NCBI RefSeq assembly: GCF_001705435.1
Contig: NZ_MDEN01000063.1
Coordinates: 285,020 to 349,019, forward strand
Reading direction: 5' to 3'
From: Pseudomonas graminis
GTDB taxonomy: Bacteria > Pseudomonadota > Gammaproteobacteria > Pseudomonadales > Pseudomonadaceae
DNA length: 64,000 nt
This document shows positions 28,797 through 37,369 of the stretch, in pieces. Each line of letters begins with the position of its first letter. Position 1 is the stretch's first letter. The position numbers and the translations under genes were made by a program. Under the pieces are notes generated by a model that ran no database searches, was not told the origin of the DNA, and saw nothing but the letters and a program-made list of their open reading frames with translations.

Positions 28797-28906
28797 GGGG
28801 TCTTCCTTAATGTGATGGGTCTCACGATGGACCGCAATGCGCAGGCAAAGGTCCTTACCGCTCTAGACTAATCCACTCCCGGCCGCCGTGCATGACCGCT
28901 GTCAGC

Positions 28907-29542
28907 TCAAGGCTTTTCCGACTTCTGCCGGCGCAGCGTGATATCCGCCAGGCAGGACTCCAGTTCCCCCAAGTGATCGATGACCGAATGCGCGCCGGCG
29001 GCATACAGCTCAAGGGTGGCGCGGCCGCGACGGCGCTCGCGATCCAGGTCGCTCAGCGCTTCCCATTGCTCGGGTGACAAACCGCACAGCGGCCCGCAGG
29101 ACGCGAGCCCGACCGTCCACAGCCCTGCGTTGATTCCGGCCATGAGCAGACGCGGATCACCGCTGACCAGCACGCAGCCGTCCAGTTGCATGACGCCAAG
29201 GATCATCAGCGCCTGCCAACACGCATCAGGTGCTGGCCAGCGGTGGGTTGGCGGGGGCGTGGGCAAAATCAGGTTGCTCAGTGGCGCAGCCAGTTGATCG
29301 GTAACCGGGGAGGGGTACTCATCGATCCAGGCGCAGGGAATGCCGTGCTGCTTGAGGTACTTCAGTGCGTTGATTGCACCGGGCGCCGGCGCTGCAAAGG
29401 ATTGGACGTCATGGGAGGCGAGGGACTTGCCATCGGCGGCAAGCAGCGTGCGTGTCTGGGCGCCGAAGTCGACGAGGCATCCGCTGAGTCCGAACAACAC
29501 AGCGGTGAACGACGGAACAGCGACGGCAACCGGGGCGAGCAT
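28907..29542 (-). CDS. Phosphonatase-like HAD protein lacking the catalytic aspartate
   Basis: This protein of about 211 residues aligns with phosphonoacetaldehyde hydrolase (PhnX). The core 1 motif, normally DWAGTxVDFG, here reads GLSGCLVDFG, so the nucleophile Asp is Gly18. The end (GDPRLLMAGINAGLWTVGL, then LYAAGAHSVIDHLGEL) is clearly PhnX-like, but the second metal Asp is missing. The protein is shorter than PhnX (about 275) because the cap with the Schiff-base Lys is reduced. It is therefore probably not a hydrolase. The ATG at 29542 has AGAGGGA upstream; the frame can extend to a TTG at 29557. Confidence 0.75.
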   Translation of the reverse strand: MLAPVAVAVPSFTAVLFGLSGCLVDFGAQTRTLLAADGKSLASHDVQSFAAPAPGAINALKYLKQHGIPCAWIDEYPSPVTDQLAAPLSNLILPTPPPTHRWPAPDACWQALMILGVMQLDGCVLVSGDPRLLMAGINAGLWTVGLASCGPLCGLSPEQWEALSDLDRERRRGRATLELYAAGAHSVIDHLGELESCLADITLRRQKSEKP

Positions 29543-29743
29543 GGCATTCCCTCTCAAAGCCGTAGACGCTAAGGGATTGCCATGACAAATCGATGACTGA
29601 ACGATGACAGTGACTCGGGATGTTTATTGCCCTACAAAACCCTGACCATTTCAGCGACGTAAATAGTCACAGAAGGCTTTATACTCTCGCCTTTGGTTTG
29701 GGGCGTAGCGCCCGCTTCATTACTTTGACTGGGAGTCTCAGCT

Positions 29744-30445
29744 ATGCCCGAGAACGGTGCTGGCTTTATTAATCGTCTGGTTCGAACGTGCGTCTGGGCC
29801 AGCCTGGCCGTGGCGCCGATGGCTGCAAACGCGGCAGACGAAGATCCGTGGGAAGGCGTCAACCGTGCGATTTTCCGTTTCAACGACACCGTCGACACCT
29901 ACGCGCTGAAACCCATCGCCCAGGGCTATGAGTTCATCACGCCGCAGTTCCTCGAAGACGGCATTCACAACATGTTCAAGAACGTCGGCGAAGTGACCAA
30001 CTTTGCCAACGACGTGCTCCAGGCCAAGCCTGAGGCCGCTGGCGTCGACACCGCGCGCCTGATCTTCAACACCACGTTCGGTCTGCTCGGCTTCTTCGAC
30101 GTCGGCACCAAGATGGGCCTGCAGCGCAGCGACGAAGACTTCGGTCAGACCCTCGGTCACTGGGGTGTTGCCAGCGGTCCGTTCGTGATGCTGCCGCTGT
30201 TCGGTCCCAGCACCGTGCGTGACGCATTCGCCAAATACCCTGACACCTACACCCAGCCTTGGCGGTACATTGATCACGTGCCGACGCGCAACACCGCGCT
30301 GGGCGTGAGTCTGGTCGATACCCGCGCCAGCCTGCTGTCGGCTGAAAAGCTGATCAATGGCGACAAGTACATCTTCATCCGCAACGCTTACCTGCAGAAC
30401 CGTGAGTTCAAGGTCAAAGACGGCAAGGTCGTCGACGACTTCTGA
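29744..30445 (+). CDS. mlaA: MlaA/VacJ-family phospholipid transport protein
   Basis: This 233-residue protein is MlaA, which removes mislocalised phospholipids from the outer leaflet of the outer membrane. The family core is visible: DPWEGVNRAIFRFNDTVD, FKNVGEVTNFANDVLQ, RLIFNTTFGLLGFFDVGT, DFGQTLGHWGV and FVMLPLFGPSTVRD. The N-terminus has a signal peptide ending AANAADED but no lipobox Cys, unlike E. coli MlaA. A TATACT sequence at 29680 may be its -10 element. Confidence 0.93.
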   Translation: MPENGAGFINRLVRTCVWASLAVAPMAANAADEDPWEGVNRAIFRFNDTVDTYALKPIAQGYEFITPQFLEDGIHNMFKNVGEVTNFANDVLQAKPEAAGVDTARLIFNTTFGLLGFFDVGTKMGLQRSDEDFGQTLGHWGVASGPFVMLPLFGPSTVRDAFAKYPDTYTQPWRYIDHVPTRNTALGVSLVDTRASLLSAEKLINGDKYIFIRNAYLQNREFKVKDGKVVDDF

Positions 30446-30470
30446 TTCAGCCGGTCCGCAAAACGACGCA

Positions 30471-30500
30471 AAAAAAGGCGACCTTAGGGTCGCCTTTTTA
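30471..30500. terminator. Terminator after mlaA
   Basis: AAAAAGGCGACC and GGGTCGCCTTTTT form a strong hairpin with a 3-base loop and a T-run. On the other strand it can also end the convergent PilZ gene. Confidence 0.88.
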
Positions 30501-30543
30501 TTTTCGCTAATTTTCGAAAATGTGACGGAGTTCCGGGCTGCCG

Positions 30544-30843
30544 TCACTTGATCTTCAAGATCGTCAGGCCCAGTCTCTGATCGCCGCCGTCGATGTCGGC
30601 AATCCACACCACCTCGGTGTCGGCCTCCAGGCCCTTGAGCGCTGCATGCTCGGAATCGATGCTCACGCTGATCTTGTCACCCACCTGAAACGAGCGCGGC
30701 GCCTGTATCTGCATGCCGGAGCTGGATAAATCCACGCACACCGCCGGGATAATCTGGCCGGCGTAGATCAGACTGATGTCCGCATCGACCCGCATGCGAA
30801 TGTAATCCCGTTTTTCTTCGTAATCGCGATCGAGCTGACCCAT
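30544..30843 (-). CDS. Small PilZ-domain protein
   Basis: This 99-residue protein is a single PilZ domain with EEKRDYIRMRVD (the RxxxR region) and VDLSSSGMQIQAP (the D-x-S-x-x-G motif), so cyclic di-GMP binding is plausible. It is convergent with mlaA. The 265 bases to the rssB-like start hold no other gene that I can support. Confidence 0.85.
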   Translation of the reverse strand: MGQLDRDYEEKRDYIRMRVDADISLIYAGQIIPAVCVDLSSSGMQIQAPRSFQVGDKISVSIDSEHAALKGLEADTEVVWIADIDGGDQRLGLTILKIK

Positions 30844-31108
30844 GGCACATCCTTTGTTTTGATTGCTGATTTAACGGTTCTTATAACTCCGGGTGATTTG
30901 CGATGTAAAGACGCCGCTCGGCAGCCGGGCCACGCTTGAAACGCCAGGCGGATGGGAGTACCGTCTGCGCCTTGAAGGGCAGCTCTGTCATGTGAAGCGT
31001 TTGACCAAAAGTCCGCTACCTGAGCCAGAGAGGCTAGAAGCGAATCCAGTACGCGGGCTGACTGCAACCAGCCGCCTACGCCAACCTAATCTGGCGCCGT
31101 TTGCCCAC

Positions 31109-32290
31109 ATGCAAAAAACCAGTGCCACGCTGCTGATCATCGATGACGACGAAGTAGTGCGCGCGAGTCTCGCGGCCTATTTGGAAGACAGCGGTTTCAG
31201 CGTTCTGCAAGCCGGTAATGGCCTGCAGGGTCTCCAGACCTTCGAGCAGGAAAAGCCCGATCTGCTGATCTGCGATCTGCGCATGCCGCAGGTGGGCGGT
31301 CTCGAGCTGATTCGTCAGGTCACCAGCCTTGCGCCGGAAACCCCGGTCATCGTGGTGTCCGGCGCAGGCGTGATGAGCGATGCCGTCGAAGCCCTGCGCC
31401 TTGGCGCGGCCGACTACCTGATCAAACCCCTCGAAGACCTCGCAGTGCTTGAGCACTCGGTCCGACGCGCGCTGGATCGCGCACGCCTGCTCCACGAAAA
31501 CCAGGAATACCGCCAGAAGCTGGAGACCGCCAACCGCGAGCTCGAGGCCAGCCTGCATTTGCTGCAGGAAGACCAGGACGCGGGGCGTCAGGTGCAGATG
31601 AACATGCTGCCTACCAGCCCCTGGGCGATTGATGCGTTCGAATTCGAACATGAGATCATCCCGTCGCTGTACCTGTCGGGCGATTTCGTTGACTATTTCC
31701 GGGTCGATGAGCGCCGTGTTGCGTTCTACCTGGCGGACGTGTCCGGCCATGGCGCGTCGTCTGCGTTCATCACCGTGCTGTTGAAATTCATGACCACGCG
31801 TCTGCTGTTCGAATCAAAGCGCGGCGGCAGTCTGCCGGAATTCAAACCGTCAGACGTGCTGGGCCATATCAATCGCGGGCTGATCAGCTGCAAGCTGGGC
31901 AAGCACGTGACGATGGTGGGCGGCGTGATCGACGAAGACACCGGGCAGTTGACCTACAGCGTCGGCGGCCATTTGCCGCTGCCGGTGTTCTACACCCCGG
32001 GTGACACCCATTACCTGGAAGGCCGTGGTCTGCCGGTCGGGCTGTTCAACGAAGCGACTTACACCGATCACGTCATCGATCTGCCGGAGTCCTTTAGTCT
32101 GACGCTGCTGTCCGACGGCATTCTGGACCTTCTGCCAGGTGATACACTCAAAGAGAAAGAAGCCAACTTGCCCGAACTGGTCAAGGCGGCGGGGGGCAGC
32201 CTGGATGGTCTGCGCCAAACGTTTGGATTGGCCACGCTAGGGGAGATGCCGGATGATATCGCCTTGTTAGTGTTGAGCAGGAACCTTTAA
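31109..32290 (+). CDS. rssB: RssB-type response regulator with PP2C-like phosphatase domain
   Basis: This protein of about 393 residues has a receiver domain (acidic pocket IDDDEVVRA, phospho-acceptor D56 in CDLRMP, K106 in LIKPLE). A coiled-coil linker follows (residues about 130-165), then a PP2C/SpoIIE-like domain with SGDFVDYFRVDERR, DVSGHGASSAF and LSDGILDLLPGD. In proteobacteria RssB proteins deliver the sigma factor RpoS to ClpXP. The intact phosphatase motifs and the STAS gene that follows with a one-base stop/start overlap suggest partner switching. The frame is open upstream to 30893, but the ATG at 31109 starts the domain. Confidence 0.88.
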   Translation: MQKTSATLLIIDDDEVVRASLAAYLEDSGFSVLQAGNGLQGLQTFEQEKPDLLICDLRMPQVGGLELIRQVTSLAPETPVIVVSGAGVMSDAVEALRLGAADYLIKPLEDLAVLEHSVRRALDRARLLHENQEYRQKLETANRELEASLHLLQEDQDAGRQVQMNMLPTSPWAIDAFEFEHEIIPSLYLSGDFVDYFRVDERRVAFYLADVSGHGASSAFITVLLKFMTTRLLFESKRGGSLPEFKPSDVLGHINRGLISCKLGKHVTMVGGVIDEDTGQLTYSVGGHLPLPVFYTPGDTHYLEGRGLPVGLFNEATYTDHVIDLPESFSLTLLSDGILDLLPGDTLKEKEANLPELVKAAGGSLDGLRQTFGLATLGEMPDDIALLVLSRNL

Positions 32291-32772
32291 TGAGTACCGG
32301 TAGAATCCAGTTCGCCGAGCAAGACGGCACATTCGTCCTCAAGTTTGTGGGTGAAGTGCGTCTGACACTGTGCTCGGCGTTGGATGCGACAATTGAACGG
32401 ATCTTCACCTCGATGAACTTCTCGACGGTGGTCATCGATCTGACCGAAACCCGCAGCATCGACAGCACGACCCTCGGTCTGCTGGCCAAGCTGTCGATCC
32501 TCTCGCGCCAGAAAGCCGGGTTGTTGCCGACGGTCGTCACCACCCACGAGGACATCACGCGCCTGTTGCAGTCGATGGGCTTCGATCAGGTGTTCAACAT
32601 CGTCGGTCGGCCGATTCCGCGTCCTGAAGCGCTGAGCGATCTGCCGAGCCAGGATCAGTGCGAAGACGTGGTCAAGGCCAAAGTGCTGGAGGCCCACAAG
32701 ATCCTCATGGGCTTGAACGATTCGAACCGCGAAGCCTTCCGCGATCTGGTCAACGCACTCGAACACCAGTAA
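32290..32772 (+). CDS. STAS-domain anti-sigma factor antagonist
   Basis: This 160-residue protein has an N-terminal STAS domain, with the phosphorylatable Ser in RSIDSTTLGLLAKL (S59 in the DS(S/T) position), and a helical tail of about 50 residues. Its start overlaps the stop of the RssB-type gene, so the two are translationally coupled. The likely role is as the phosphoprotein substrate of the upstream PP2C domain. In P. aeruginosa the equivalent gene sits, as I recall, between rssB and tal, as here. Confidence 0.85.
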   Translation: MSTGRIQFAEQDGTFVLKFVGEVRLTLCSALDATIERIFTSMNFSTVVIDLTETRSIDSTTLGLLAKLSILSRQKAGLLPTVVTTHEDITRLLQSMGFDQVFNIVGRPIPRPEALSDLPSQDQCEDVVKAKVLEAHKILMGLNDSNREAFRDLVNALEHQ

Positions 32773-32798
32773 CACGCCTCGGTCCTGAACCGAGGCAT

Positions 32799-32835
32799 TA
32801 AAAAAGGGCGGCACCTGTGAGGGTGCCGCCCTTTT
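32799..32835. terminator. Bidirectional terminator between the STAS gene and tal
   Basis: AAAAAAGGGCGGCACC and GGTGCCGCCCTTTTT form a strong hairpin flanked by A and T runs, placed between convergent genes. A smaller hairpin (CCTCGG...CCGAGG) precedes it. Confidence 0.9.
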
Positions 32836-32850
32836 TACATGCCTGACGCT

Positions 32851-33777
32851 TTACGCTTTGGCCGACAGCATTTTTTCCAGTGCCACTTGGTCACGGGCGA
32901 ACTGACGGATGCCTTCGGCCAGTTTCTCGGTGGCCATGGCGTCTTCGTTGGAAGCCCAGCGGAACTGGCTTTCGTTGAGGGTCACGCGCGGCTCGCCACC
33001 GTTGCCCGGCTTGAGTTTCTGCGCCAGCGTGCCGTTGTCTTCTGCCAGTTTCTGCAGCAGGTCAGGGCTGATGGTCAGACGGTCGCAGCCGGCCAGTTCT
33101 TCGATCTGGCTGAGGTTGCGGAAGCTGGCGCCCATGACCACGGTCTTGTAGTCATTGGCCTTGTAGTAGTTGTAGATGCGGGTCACCGACTGCACGCCCG
33201 GGTCTTCTGCACCGACGTAGTCTTTGCCTTCGGCTTTTTTGTACCAGTCGTAGATGCGACCTACGAATGGCGAGATCAGGAACACGCCGGCGTCGGCACA
33301 GGCCTGGGCCTGGGCGAAGGAGAACAGCAGGGTCAGGTTGCACTGGATGCCTTTCTTTTCCAGCACTTCAGCGGCCTTGATGCCTTCCCAGGTTGACGCC
33401 AGCTTGATCAGGATGCGGTCGCGACCGATGCCGAAATCTTCGTACAGACCGACGATGCGGTCGGCGCGTTCGATGCAGGCCTGGGTGTCGAACGATAGGC
33501 GTGCGTCCACTTCGGTGGAGACGCGGCCCGGGACCACTTTCAGGATCTCGCGGCCAATGGCGACGGCGAAACGGTCGCTGGCGACGTTGATGTCGTTGTT
33601 GCTGCCGGTGAACGCCTCTTTCAACCGGTCGCTGTTGCTGTCGCTGGAAGCGGCCTTGAGCAAGAGGGAAGGGTTGGTGGTGGCGTCGACGGGTTTGAGT
33701 TTTTCGATGGCAGCGAAGTCGCCGGTGTCGGCAACGACGGTGGTGAATTGCTTGAGTTGTTCCAGCTTGGAAGTCAT
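32851..33777 (-). CDS. tal: Transaldolase
   Basis: This 308-residue enzyme of the non-oxidative pentose phosphate pathway exchanges dihydroxyacetone units between sugar phosphates. TalB features include [13 protein letters not shown], the Schiff-base Lys in [33 protein letters not shown] and FVGRIYDW. The open frame continues 19 codons upstream, but the ATG at 33777 ([10 protein letters not shown]) matches the family N-terminus. Confidence 0.95.
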   Translation of the reverse strand: MTSKLEQLKQFTTVVADTGDFAAIEKLKPVDATTNPSLLLKAASSDSNSDRLKEAFTGSNNDINVASDRFAVAIGREILKVVPGRVSTEVDARLSFDTQACIERADRIVGLYEDFGIGRDRILIKLASTWEGIKAAEVLEKKGIQCNLTLLFSFAQAQACADAGVFLISPFVGRIYDWYKKAEGKDYVGAEDPGVQSVTRIYNYYKANDYKTVVMGASFRNLSQIEELAGCDRLTISPDLLQKLAEDNGTLAQKLKPGNGGEPRVTLNESQFRWASNEDAMATEKLAEGIRQFARDQVALEKMLSAKA

Positions 33778-34116
33778 GAGCGTGCTCTGTCCTGTGGTTG
33801 TGCTGACATTACCCGAGCGCCGCCGGTCACTCAAGGGCGTAAACCGCGACAGACACGCCGGTTTAGACGCCTGCGTTTGCGCAAACGTCGTGCCTGCGCG
33901 TCAGCCATGATCCGGGCGGTGCGAGCTTTTTAAAAGGGCAGCGCGGGGTCATGGTCTGTCGGTTCCCGAGGAGGGCGGATACTCGATCCAGACTGGTTGG
34001 AGCCCTGACCGCCCGGGATGTTCCCGGCGCCCGGCATCTTATCCGCTGACGGTCGGGGCCGAGCGAGGGAGAGGGCTCTGAAGCGGCTTGTGCTTCTGAA
34101 CCCGCTGCCGTCTGAA
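33778..34116. other. Intergenic stretch between tal and the curli operon
   Basis: These 339 bases hold no gene I can support. A 112-codon frame on the minus strand (33863-34201) overlaps the csgH-like gene and lacks protein-like composition. The palindrome GTTTGCGCAAAC at 33882-33893 is the only clear structure; it lies about 105 bases upstream of tal and might be a regulator site. I see no obvious terminator for the curli operon. Confidence 0.5.
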
Positions 34117-34434
34117 TCAGCGGGCGGGCGTGTCGCCGCAGTCGCTGTCCACCGATTTGATCAGCGTGGTGCGGTCGAAGACCTCCAGATGGACCTGACA
34201 CGTGGCATCAGCCGGCAGCGTCAGGCTCACGCTGTTTGCCGCGACGCCGTTCTGCAGATCGCCCTGCTGGTTGATGGCCGAGGTGCCTTGGGCGCTGTTC
34301 TGCCTGACGGTCATTCGGTATTGCAGCGTCAGCGGGGCAGGATTCTCGAGGTGCGGGCGGATCACCACCGTCGAGCCGCTGCGCTGGGCGTCAACCGTCA
34401 CCACCAGCTGCGTGAAATCCATCATCAAGGTCAC
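34117..34434 (-). CDS. CsgH/CsgC-like curli chaperone
   Basis: This 105-residue protein is predicted to be mostly beta strand, with NPAPLTLQYRMTV and LPADATCQVHLEVF. It is the last gene of a curli operon, overlapping the csgB-type gene by four bases. The position, size and immunoglobulin-like strand pattern fit the CsgC/CsgH proteins that keep CsgA from forming amyloid in the periplasm. No classical signal peptide is visible, which is odd for a periplasmic protein; the true start may differ. The call rests mainly on context. Confidence 0.6.
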   Translation of the reverse strand: MTLMMDFTQLVVTVDAQRSGSTVVIRPHLENPAPLTLQYRMTVRQNSAQGTSAINQQGDLQNGVAANSVSLTLPADATCQVHLEVFDRTTLIKSVDSDCGDTPAR

Positions 34435-34940
34435 CGTTGGGTCGCGCTGGCGTTCATGTTGTCGCCGAACTGCTTGATGGAGACGGCGCCGCCCGATCCG
34501 GCCTGGGTAACGCTGGCCTGGTTGGCCTGACCGTACTGCCCGACGAAGGCCTGATTGTAGGCGCCGGTCTGCACCACGCTCGCGGCGTTGTCGGTGCCGT
34601 TCTGCATCACGCCGGTCTGGTTGTTGTTGCCCGACTGGCTGACCTGCGCGGTGTTCGCTGTGCCGTACTGCTGGGCGGTGAGCGCGTTGTTGACGCCGCT
34701 CTGGTTGACCACCGCCTGGTTGCGACTGCCGGTCTGGCTCACGGCCTGATTCTGTCGGGCCCCGCTTTGATCGACGCGCGCAGTGTTATAGGCGCCGATC
34801 TGCAAGATGGTGGCGACGCTGTTGCCGACGGTGATGTCCGCGTAGCGTGCTTCGCGCACCAGATCCTGCGCCTGGGCGAGCGTGCCGGTGAGCAGCAGTG
34901 CCGCTGCGACCCAGCCGAATCCTTTAGCGTTGCGTTCCAT
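34431..34940 (-). CDS. csgB: Curli minor subunit CsgB-like protein
   Basis: This 169-residue protein has a signal peptide (VAAALLLTGTLAQAQ). About six amyloid repeats of roughly 22 residues then follow, with the Gln/Asn/Gly ladder (QIGAYNTARVDQSG, QTGSRNQAVVNQSG, QSGNNNQTGVMQNG). In the curli system CsgB nucleates CsgA fibres at the cell surface. The lower copy number and separate position after csgG support CsgB. The ATG at 34940 follows GGAGAG, and the gene overlaps the end of csgG. Confidence 0.8.
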   Translation of the reverse strand: MERNAKGFGWVAAALLLTGTLAQAQDLVREARYADITVGNSVATILQIGAYNTARVDQSGARQNQAVSQTGSRNQAVVNQSGVNNALTAQQYGTANTAQVSQSGNNNQTGVMQNGTDNAASVVQTGAYNQAFVGQYGQANQASVTQAGSGGAVSIKQFGDNMNASATQR

Positions 34941-35826
34941 TTTTCTCTCCTGTGGCAACGATGTCCTTGTCCGCGTCAGCCAGCGGCAAGGTGGTCATCT
35001 GTTCGTCGTAGCTCTGCAGGTAACTCTGCAGCAGCGGTTTGTTCAAGTCAGTGGGATTTTTCAGGTTCCAGCTACCGTCCCGCGCACCTTGGGCAATCAT
35101 GTGGATCAACGCCGTCTCGATGGCTTCACGCACGCATTGCTGCACGGGCTCGTTGCGTGACACGCCGGTCTCCACCTCCAGCAGGTGCTTGAGGGAGACG
35201 AAACGGAAGATGCCGAAATCGACCTGGATCGAGAATATGGTCTTGGTGGTGGTGATGCTCTGGATGATGTCACCGGTGCGGATGTCCACCGCCCTCAGGT
35301 TAACGGTCACCTGATCCTGACGGTAAAGCTCCGAGGGTCCGACACCCAGATAGCGAACGCCGATGCCGCCGGTGCGCACATTGCTTTCGTAGGCGACGAT
35401 GGCGCCTTCGATGATCATGTTCGCCGGTCGCAGCGCAGGCAGTTGCACCTGGGCCTGGTCCTGGGGCTGCTCCAGGGCGCGAATGATTTTGCGCTCGGTC
35501 AGCAGGTCCTGAAGGTTTTCGCGTTCCACCGGCTTGAACCAGCGTGAGTCCCGCAGGGCGCTGATCAGCAGCGACGCGGCGCCCTGGGTCACCGAGGTGG
35601 AAAACGAGCTGTCGGGGGACGGTTTGTATTGCCCGGTCTGGTCGCGCAGGCCGTACACCGCAACGCTGATGGGGCCAGCGGGCGGCGGCAGGTGAGTCAG
35701 GTCACGCAGGCTCTGGGTCGCAGGCGACAGCGTGGCCGGGGAAATGGTCGCGGCAGGGCGGGACGTGGTGCAGCCGGCAATCAGCATGACGGCGGTGACG
35801 ATCAACATGAGGGGGCGGACGCGCAT
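34924..35826 (-). CDS. csgG: Curli secretion channel lipoprotein CsgG
   Basis: This protein of about 300 residues is CsgG, the outer-membrane nonameric pore for curli subunits. It has a lipoprotein signal with lipobox LIAGCTTS (Cys19). Core CsgG sequences include SVAVYGLRDQTGQYKP, FKPVERENLQDLLTERKI, PANMIIEGAIVAYESNVRTGG, RYLGVGPSELYRQDQVTVNLR and VREAIETALIHMI. The frame extends 17 codons upstream, but the ATG at 35826 starts a proper signal peptide. Confidence 0.93.
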   Translation of the reverse strand: MRVRPLMLIVTAVMLIAGCTTSRPAATISPATLSPATQSLRDLTHLPPPAGPISVAVYGLRDQTGQYKPSPDSSFSTSVTQGAASLLISALRDSRWFKPVERENLQDLLTERKIIRALEQPQDQAQVQLPALRPANMIIEGAIVAYESNVRTGGIGVRYLGVGPSELYRQDQVTVNLRAVDIRTGDIIQSITTTKTIFSIQVDFGIFRFVSLKHLLEVETGVSRNEPVQQCVREAIETALIHMIAQGARDGSWNLKNPTDLNKPLLQSYLQSYDEQMTTLPLADADKDIVATGEKNGTQR

Positions 35827-35878
35827 TCTTTTTCTTCCCGCAAGAAAACCCCGCCAGAACCTGGCGGGGTACACCATC

Positions 35879-36862
35879 TTAGTGTTGGTAGATCGTTGCC
35901 ACGTTGCCGCTGCCGCCGGTCTGGCTGACGTTGGCGACCATGTTGTTGCCGGACTGAGTCAGGCGAACGGCGTTGGTGGAGAGGTAAGTGCCGGTGCCGG
36001 TCTGGCTCACAGCCGCGCGGTTGTTGTTGCCGGTCTGCAGCAGCGTATCTTCGTTGTTAAGGCCGGTCTGGGTGCTGGACGCGTAGTTGTTGTTACCGTT
36101 CTGCTGGACGTCGGCGTTCAGCAGAGAGCCGTTCTGCGAAACGGAAAGCGTGTTGAAATCGCCGCGCTGTTGAGCCTTGGCGGTGGTGACGAGTGTGTCG
36201 TTCTGCTGGATCGAGCCGACGTTGTAGTTGCCGTTCTGTTGCAGAGTGGCGGACACCTGCTGGGCGTTATGCTGTTGCGAAACAATCCCGGTATTGCTGT
36301 TGCCCGCCTGGGTGACGCTGCTGGTGACGGTGTTGTTATTTCTCTCTTGCGAAACAGTCGCCAGGTTGTAGCTGCCGGCTTGGGAGACAGTCGTGCCGAC
36401 GCGCGTGCTATTGCCGATCTGCGAAGTGCTGGCGGTGTTGTTGTTACCGCCGCCCTGGGTGATGGAGGCGCTGGTGCTGTGGTTGCTCTGTTGATCAATG
36501 CTGGCTTTGCTGTAGCCGCCGGACTGATCCAGGCTGGCGATCTGCGGCTGAGGGCCGCCGCCGTTCTGAGTGATGGAGCCGGTATTGTTGTTCCCGGCCT
36601 GTTTGGCGCTGCTGAGGTTGTAGTAGCCGGTCTGATTGATCGTGAGGTTGCTGTAAGTGGCCGTCTGGTTGATAGCGCCTGCGGTGTTACGGCCGCCGTT
36701 CTGATTAACGGTGACAGTGGACTGGGTGGCGCCGCGTTGCTCGACGTTCAGTCCGTTGTCAGAACCTGCCTGGGTGGTGTTGACGGTGCTGGAGTCGGCC
36801 ATGGCCGCACCGGAGACAGCAAACAGGATGGCCAGAGACAGTAAGGATTTGCGTGCTTGCAT
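35879..36862 (-). CDS. csgA: Curli major subunit CsgA-like protein with about 13 repeats
   Basis: This 327-residue secreted amyloid has a signal peptide ending AAMADS. About 13 degenerate repeats of 20-25 residues then follow, with the curli pattern of Ser/Gln/Asn/Gly (for example TVNQNGGRNTAG, LTINQTGYYN, ASITQGGGNNNTAST, LSVSQNGSLLNADVQQNGNN). E. coli CsgA has five repeats and about 150 residues, so this subunit is roughly twice as long. It lies 52 bases before the csgG start, inside the operon. The antisense frame here is a shadow. Confidence 0.88.
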   Translation of the reverse strand: MQARKSLLSLAILFAVSGAAMADSSTVNTTQAGSDNGLNVEQRGATQSTVTVNQNGGRNTAGAINQTATYSNLTINQTGYYNLSSAKQAGNNNTGSITQNGGGPQPQIASLDQSGGYSKASIDQQSNHSTSASITQGGGNNNTASTSQIGNSTRVGTTVSQAGSYNLATVSQERNNNTVTSSVTQAGNSNTGIVSQQHNAQQVSATLQQNGNYNVGSIQQNDTLVTTAKAQQRGDFNTLSVSQNGSLLNADVQQNGNNNYASSTQTGLNNEDTLLQTGNNNRAAVSQTGTGTYLSTNAVRLTQSGNNMVANVSQTGGSGNVATIYQH

Positions 36863-36922
36863 GGTGATCTTCCTTATTCAGTAGGGTAGTTGGGTGGTGC
36901 GGGGTAGCGGGTGCGACGGGTG

Positions 36923-37369
36923 TTACGGTTGATTCACTTGAAACTGGGTGGTCTGGCCGGTGTTCTTGTCGGTGGTGACGATCTGCAGCAGGCCGCCTTG
37001 CAGGTTGGTGATTGCGATGCGGAAGTCAGTGGTTTCGACGGTGCCCGGCACCAGTTGGCCGTTGGTACCGACGATGCTGGACGTGACCGCCGACGACACC
37101 CGGCTGAGGATGGCGCTCTGCAACATGCTGTTGAACTGGGTCAGCGCGGTCTGCCCGGCGTAGGCGCCGGACGATGAAGACTTTTCGACGTAATGGTTTT
37201 GCGCCTGCGCCTGATTGAGCAGCACCGGGCCGTTCAACGGATTGCCGCCAAATGACGGGTTGTTCGGGACATACGCCAGTTCGCTGGCCTGGACGCCTGA
37301 CCCCATGCCGGCCATCAAGGCGAGGCTGGCAATAACCACCAAACTGCGGTTAATAGTGAGTGCTTTCAT
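36923..37369 (-). CDS. csgF: Curli assembly factor CsgF
   Basis: This 148-residue protein has a signal peptide and the diagnostic N-terminus of mature CsgF: ELAYVPNNPSFGGNPLNGPVL. That segment plugs the CsgG pore and anchors nucleation at the surface. The C-terminal half has FRIAITNLQGGLLQIVT. It overlaps csgE by four bases. Confidence 0.93.
   Translation of the reverse strand: MKALTINRSLVVIASLALMAGMGSGVQASELAYVPNNPSFGGNPLNGPVLLNQAQAQNHYVEKSSSSGAYAGQTALTQFNSMLQSAILSRVSSAVTSSIVGTNGQLVPGTVETTDFRIAITNLQGGLLQIVTTDKNTGQTTQFQVNQP

Noticed and set aside
30893..31108. 72-codon N-terminal extension of the RssB-type protein
   Set aside because: The receiver domain begins right after the ATG at 31109; the extension has no domain character.
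33863..34201. 112-codon minus-strand frame next to the curli operon
   Set aside because: It overlaps the csgH-like gene, has low-complexity Pro/Arg/Ser composition and no ribosome-binding site.
35732..36844. 370-codon Ala/Val/Gly-rich plus-strand frame
   Set aside because: It is antisense to csgA and part of csgG; its repeats are only the complement of the curli repeats.
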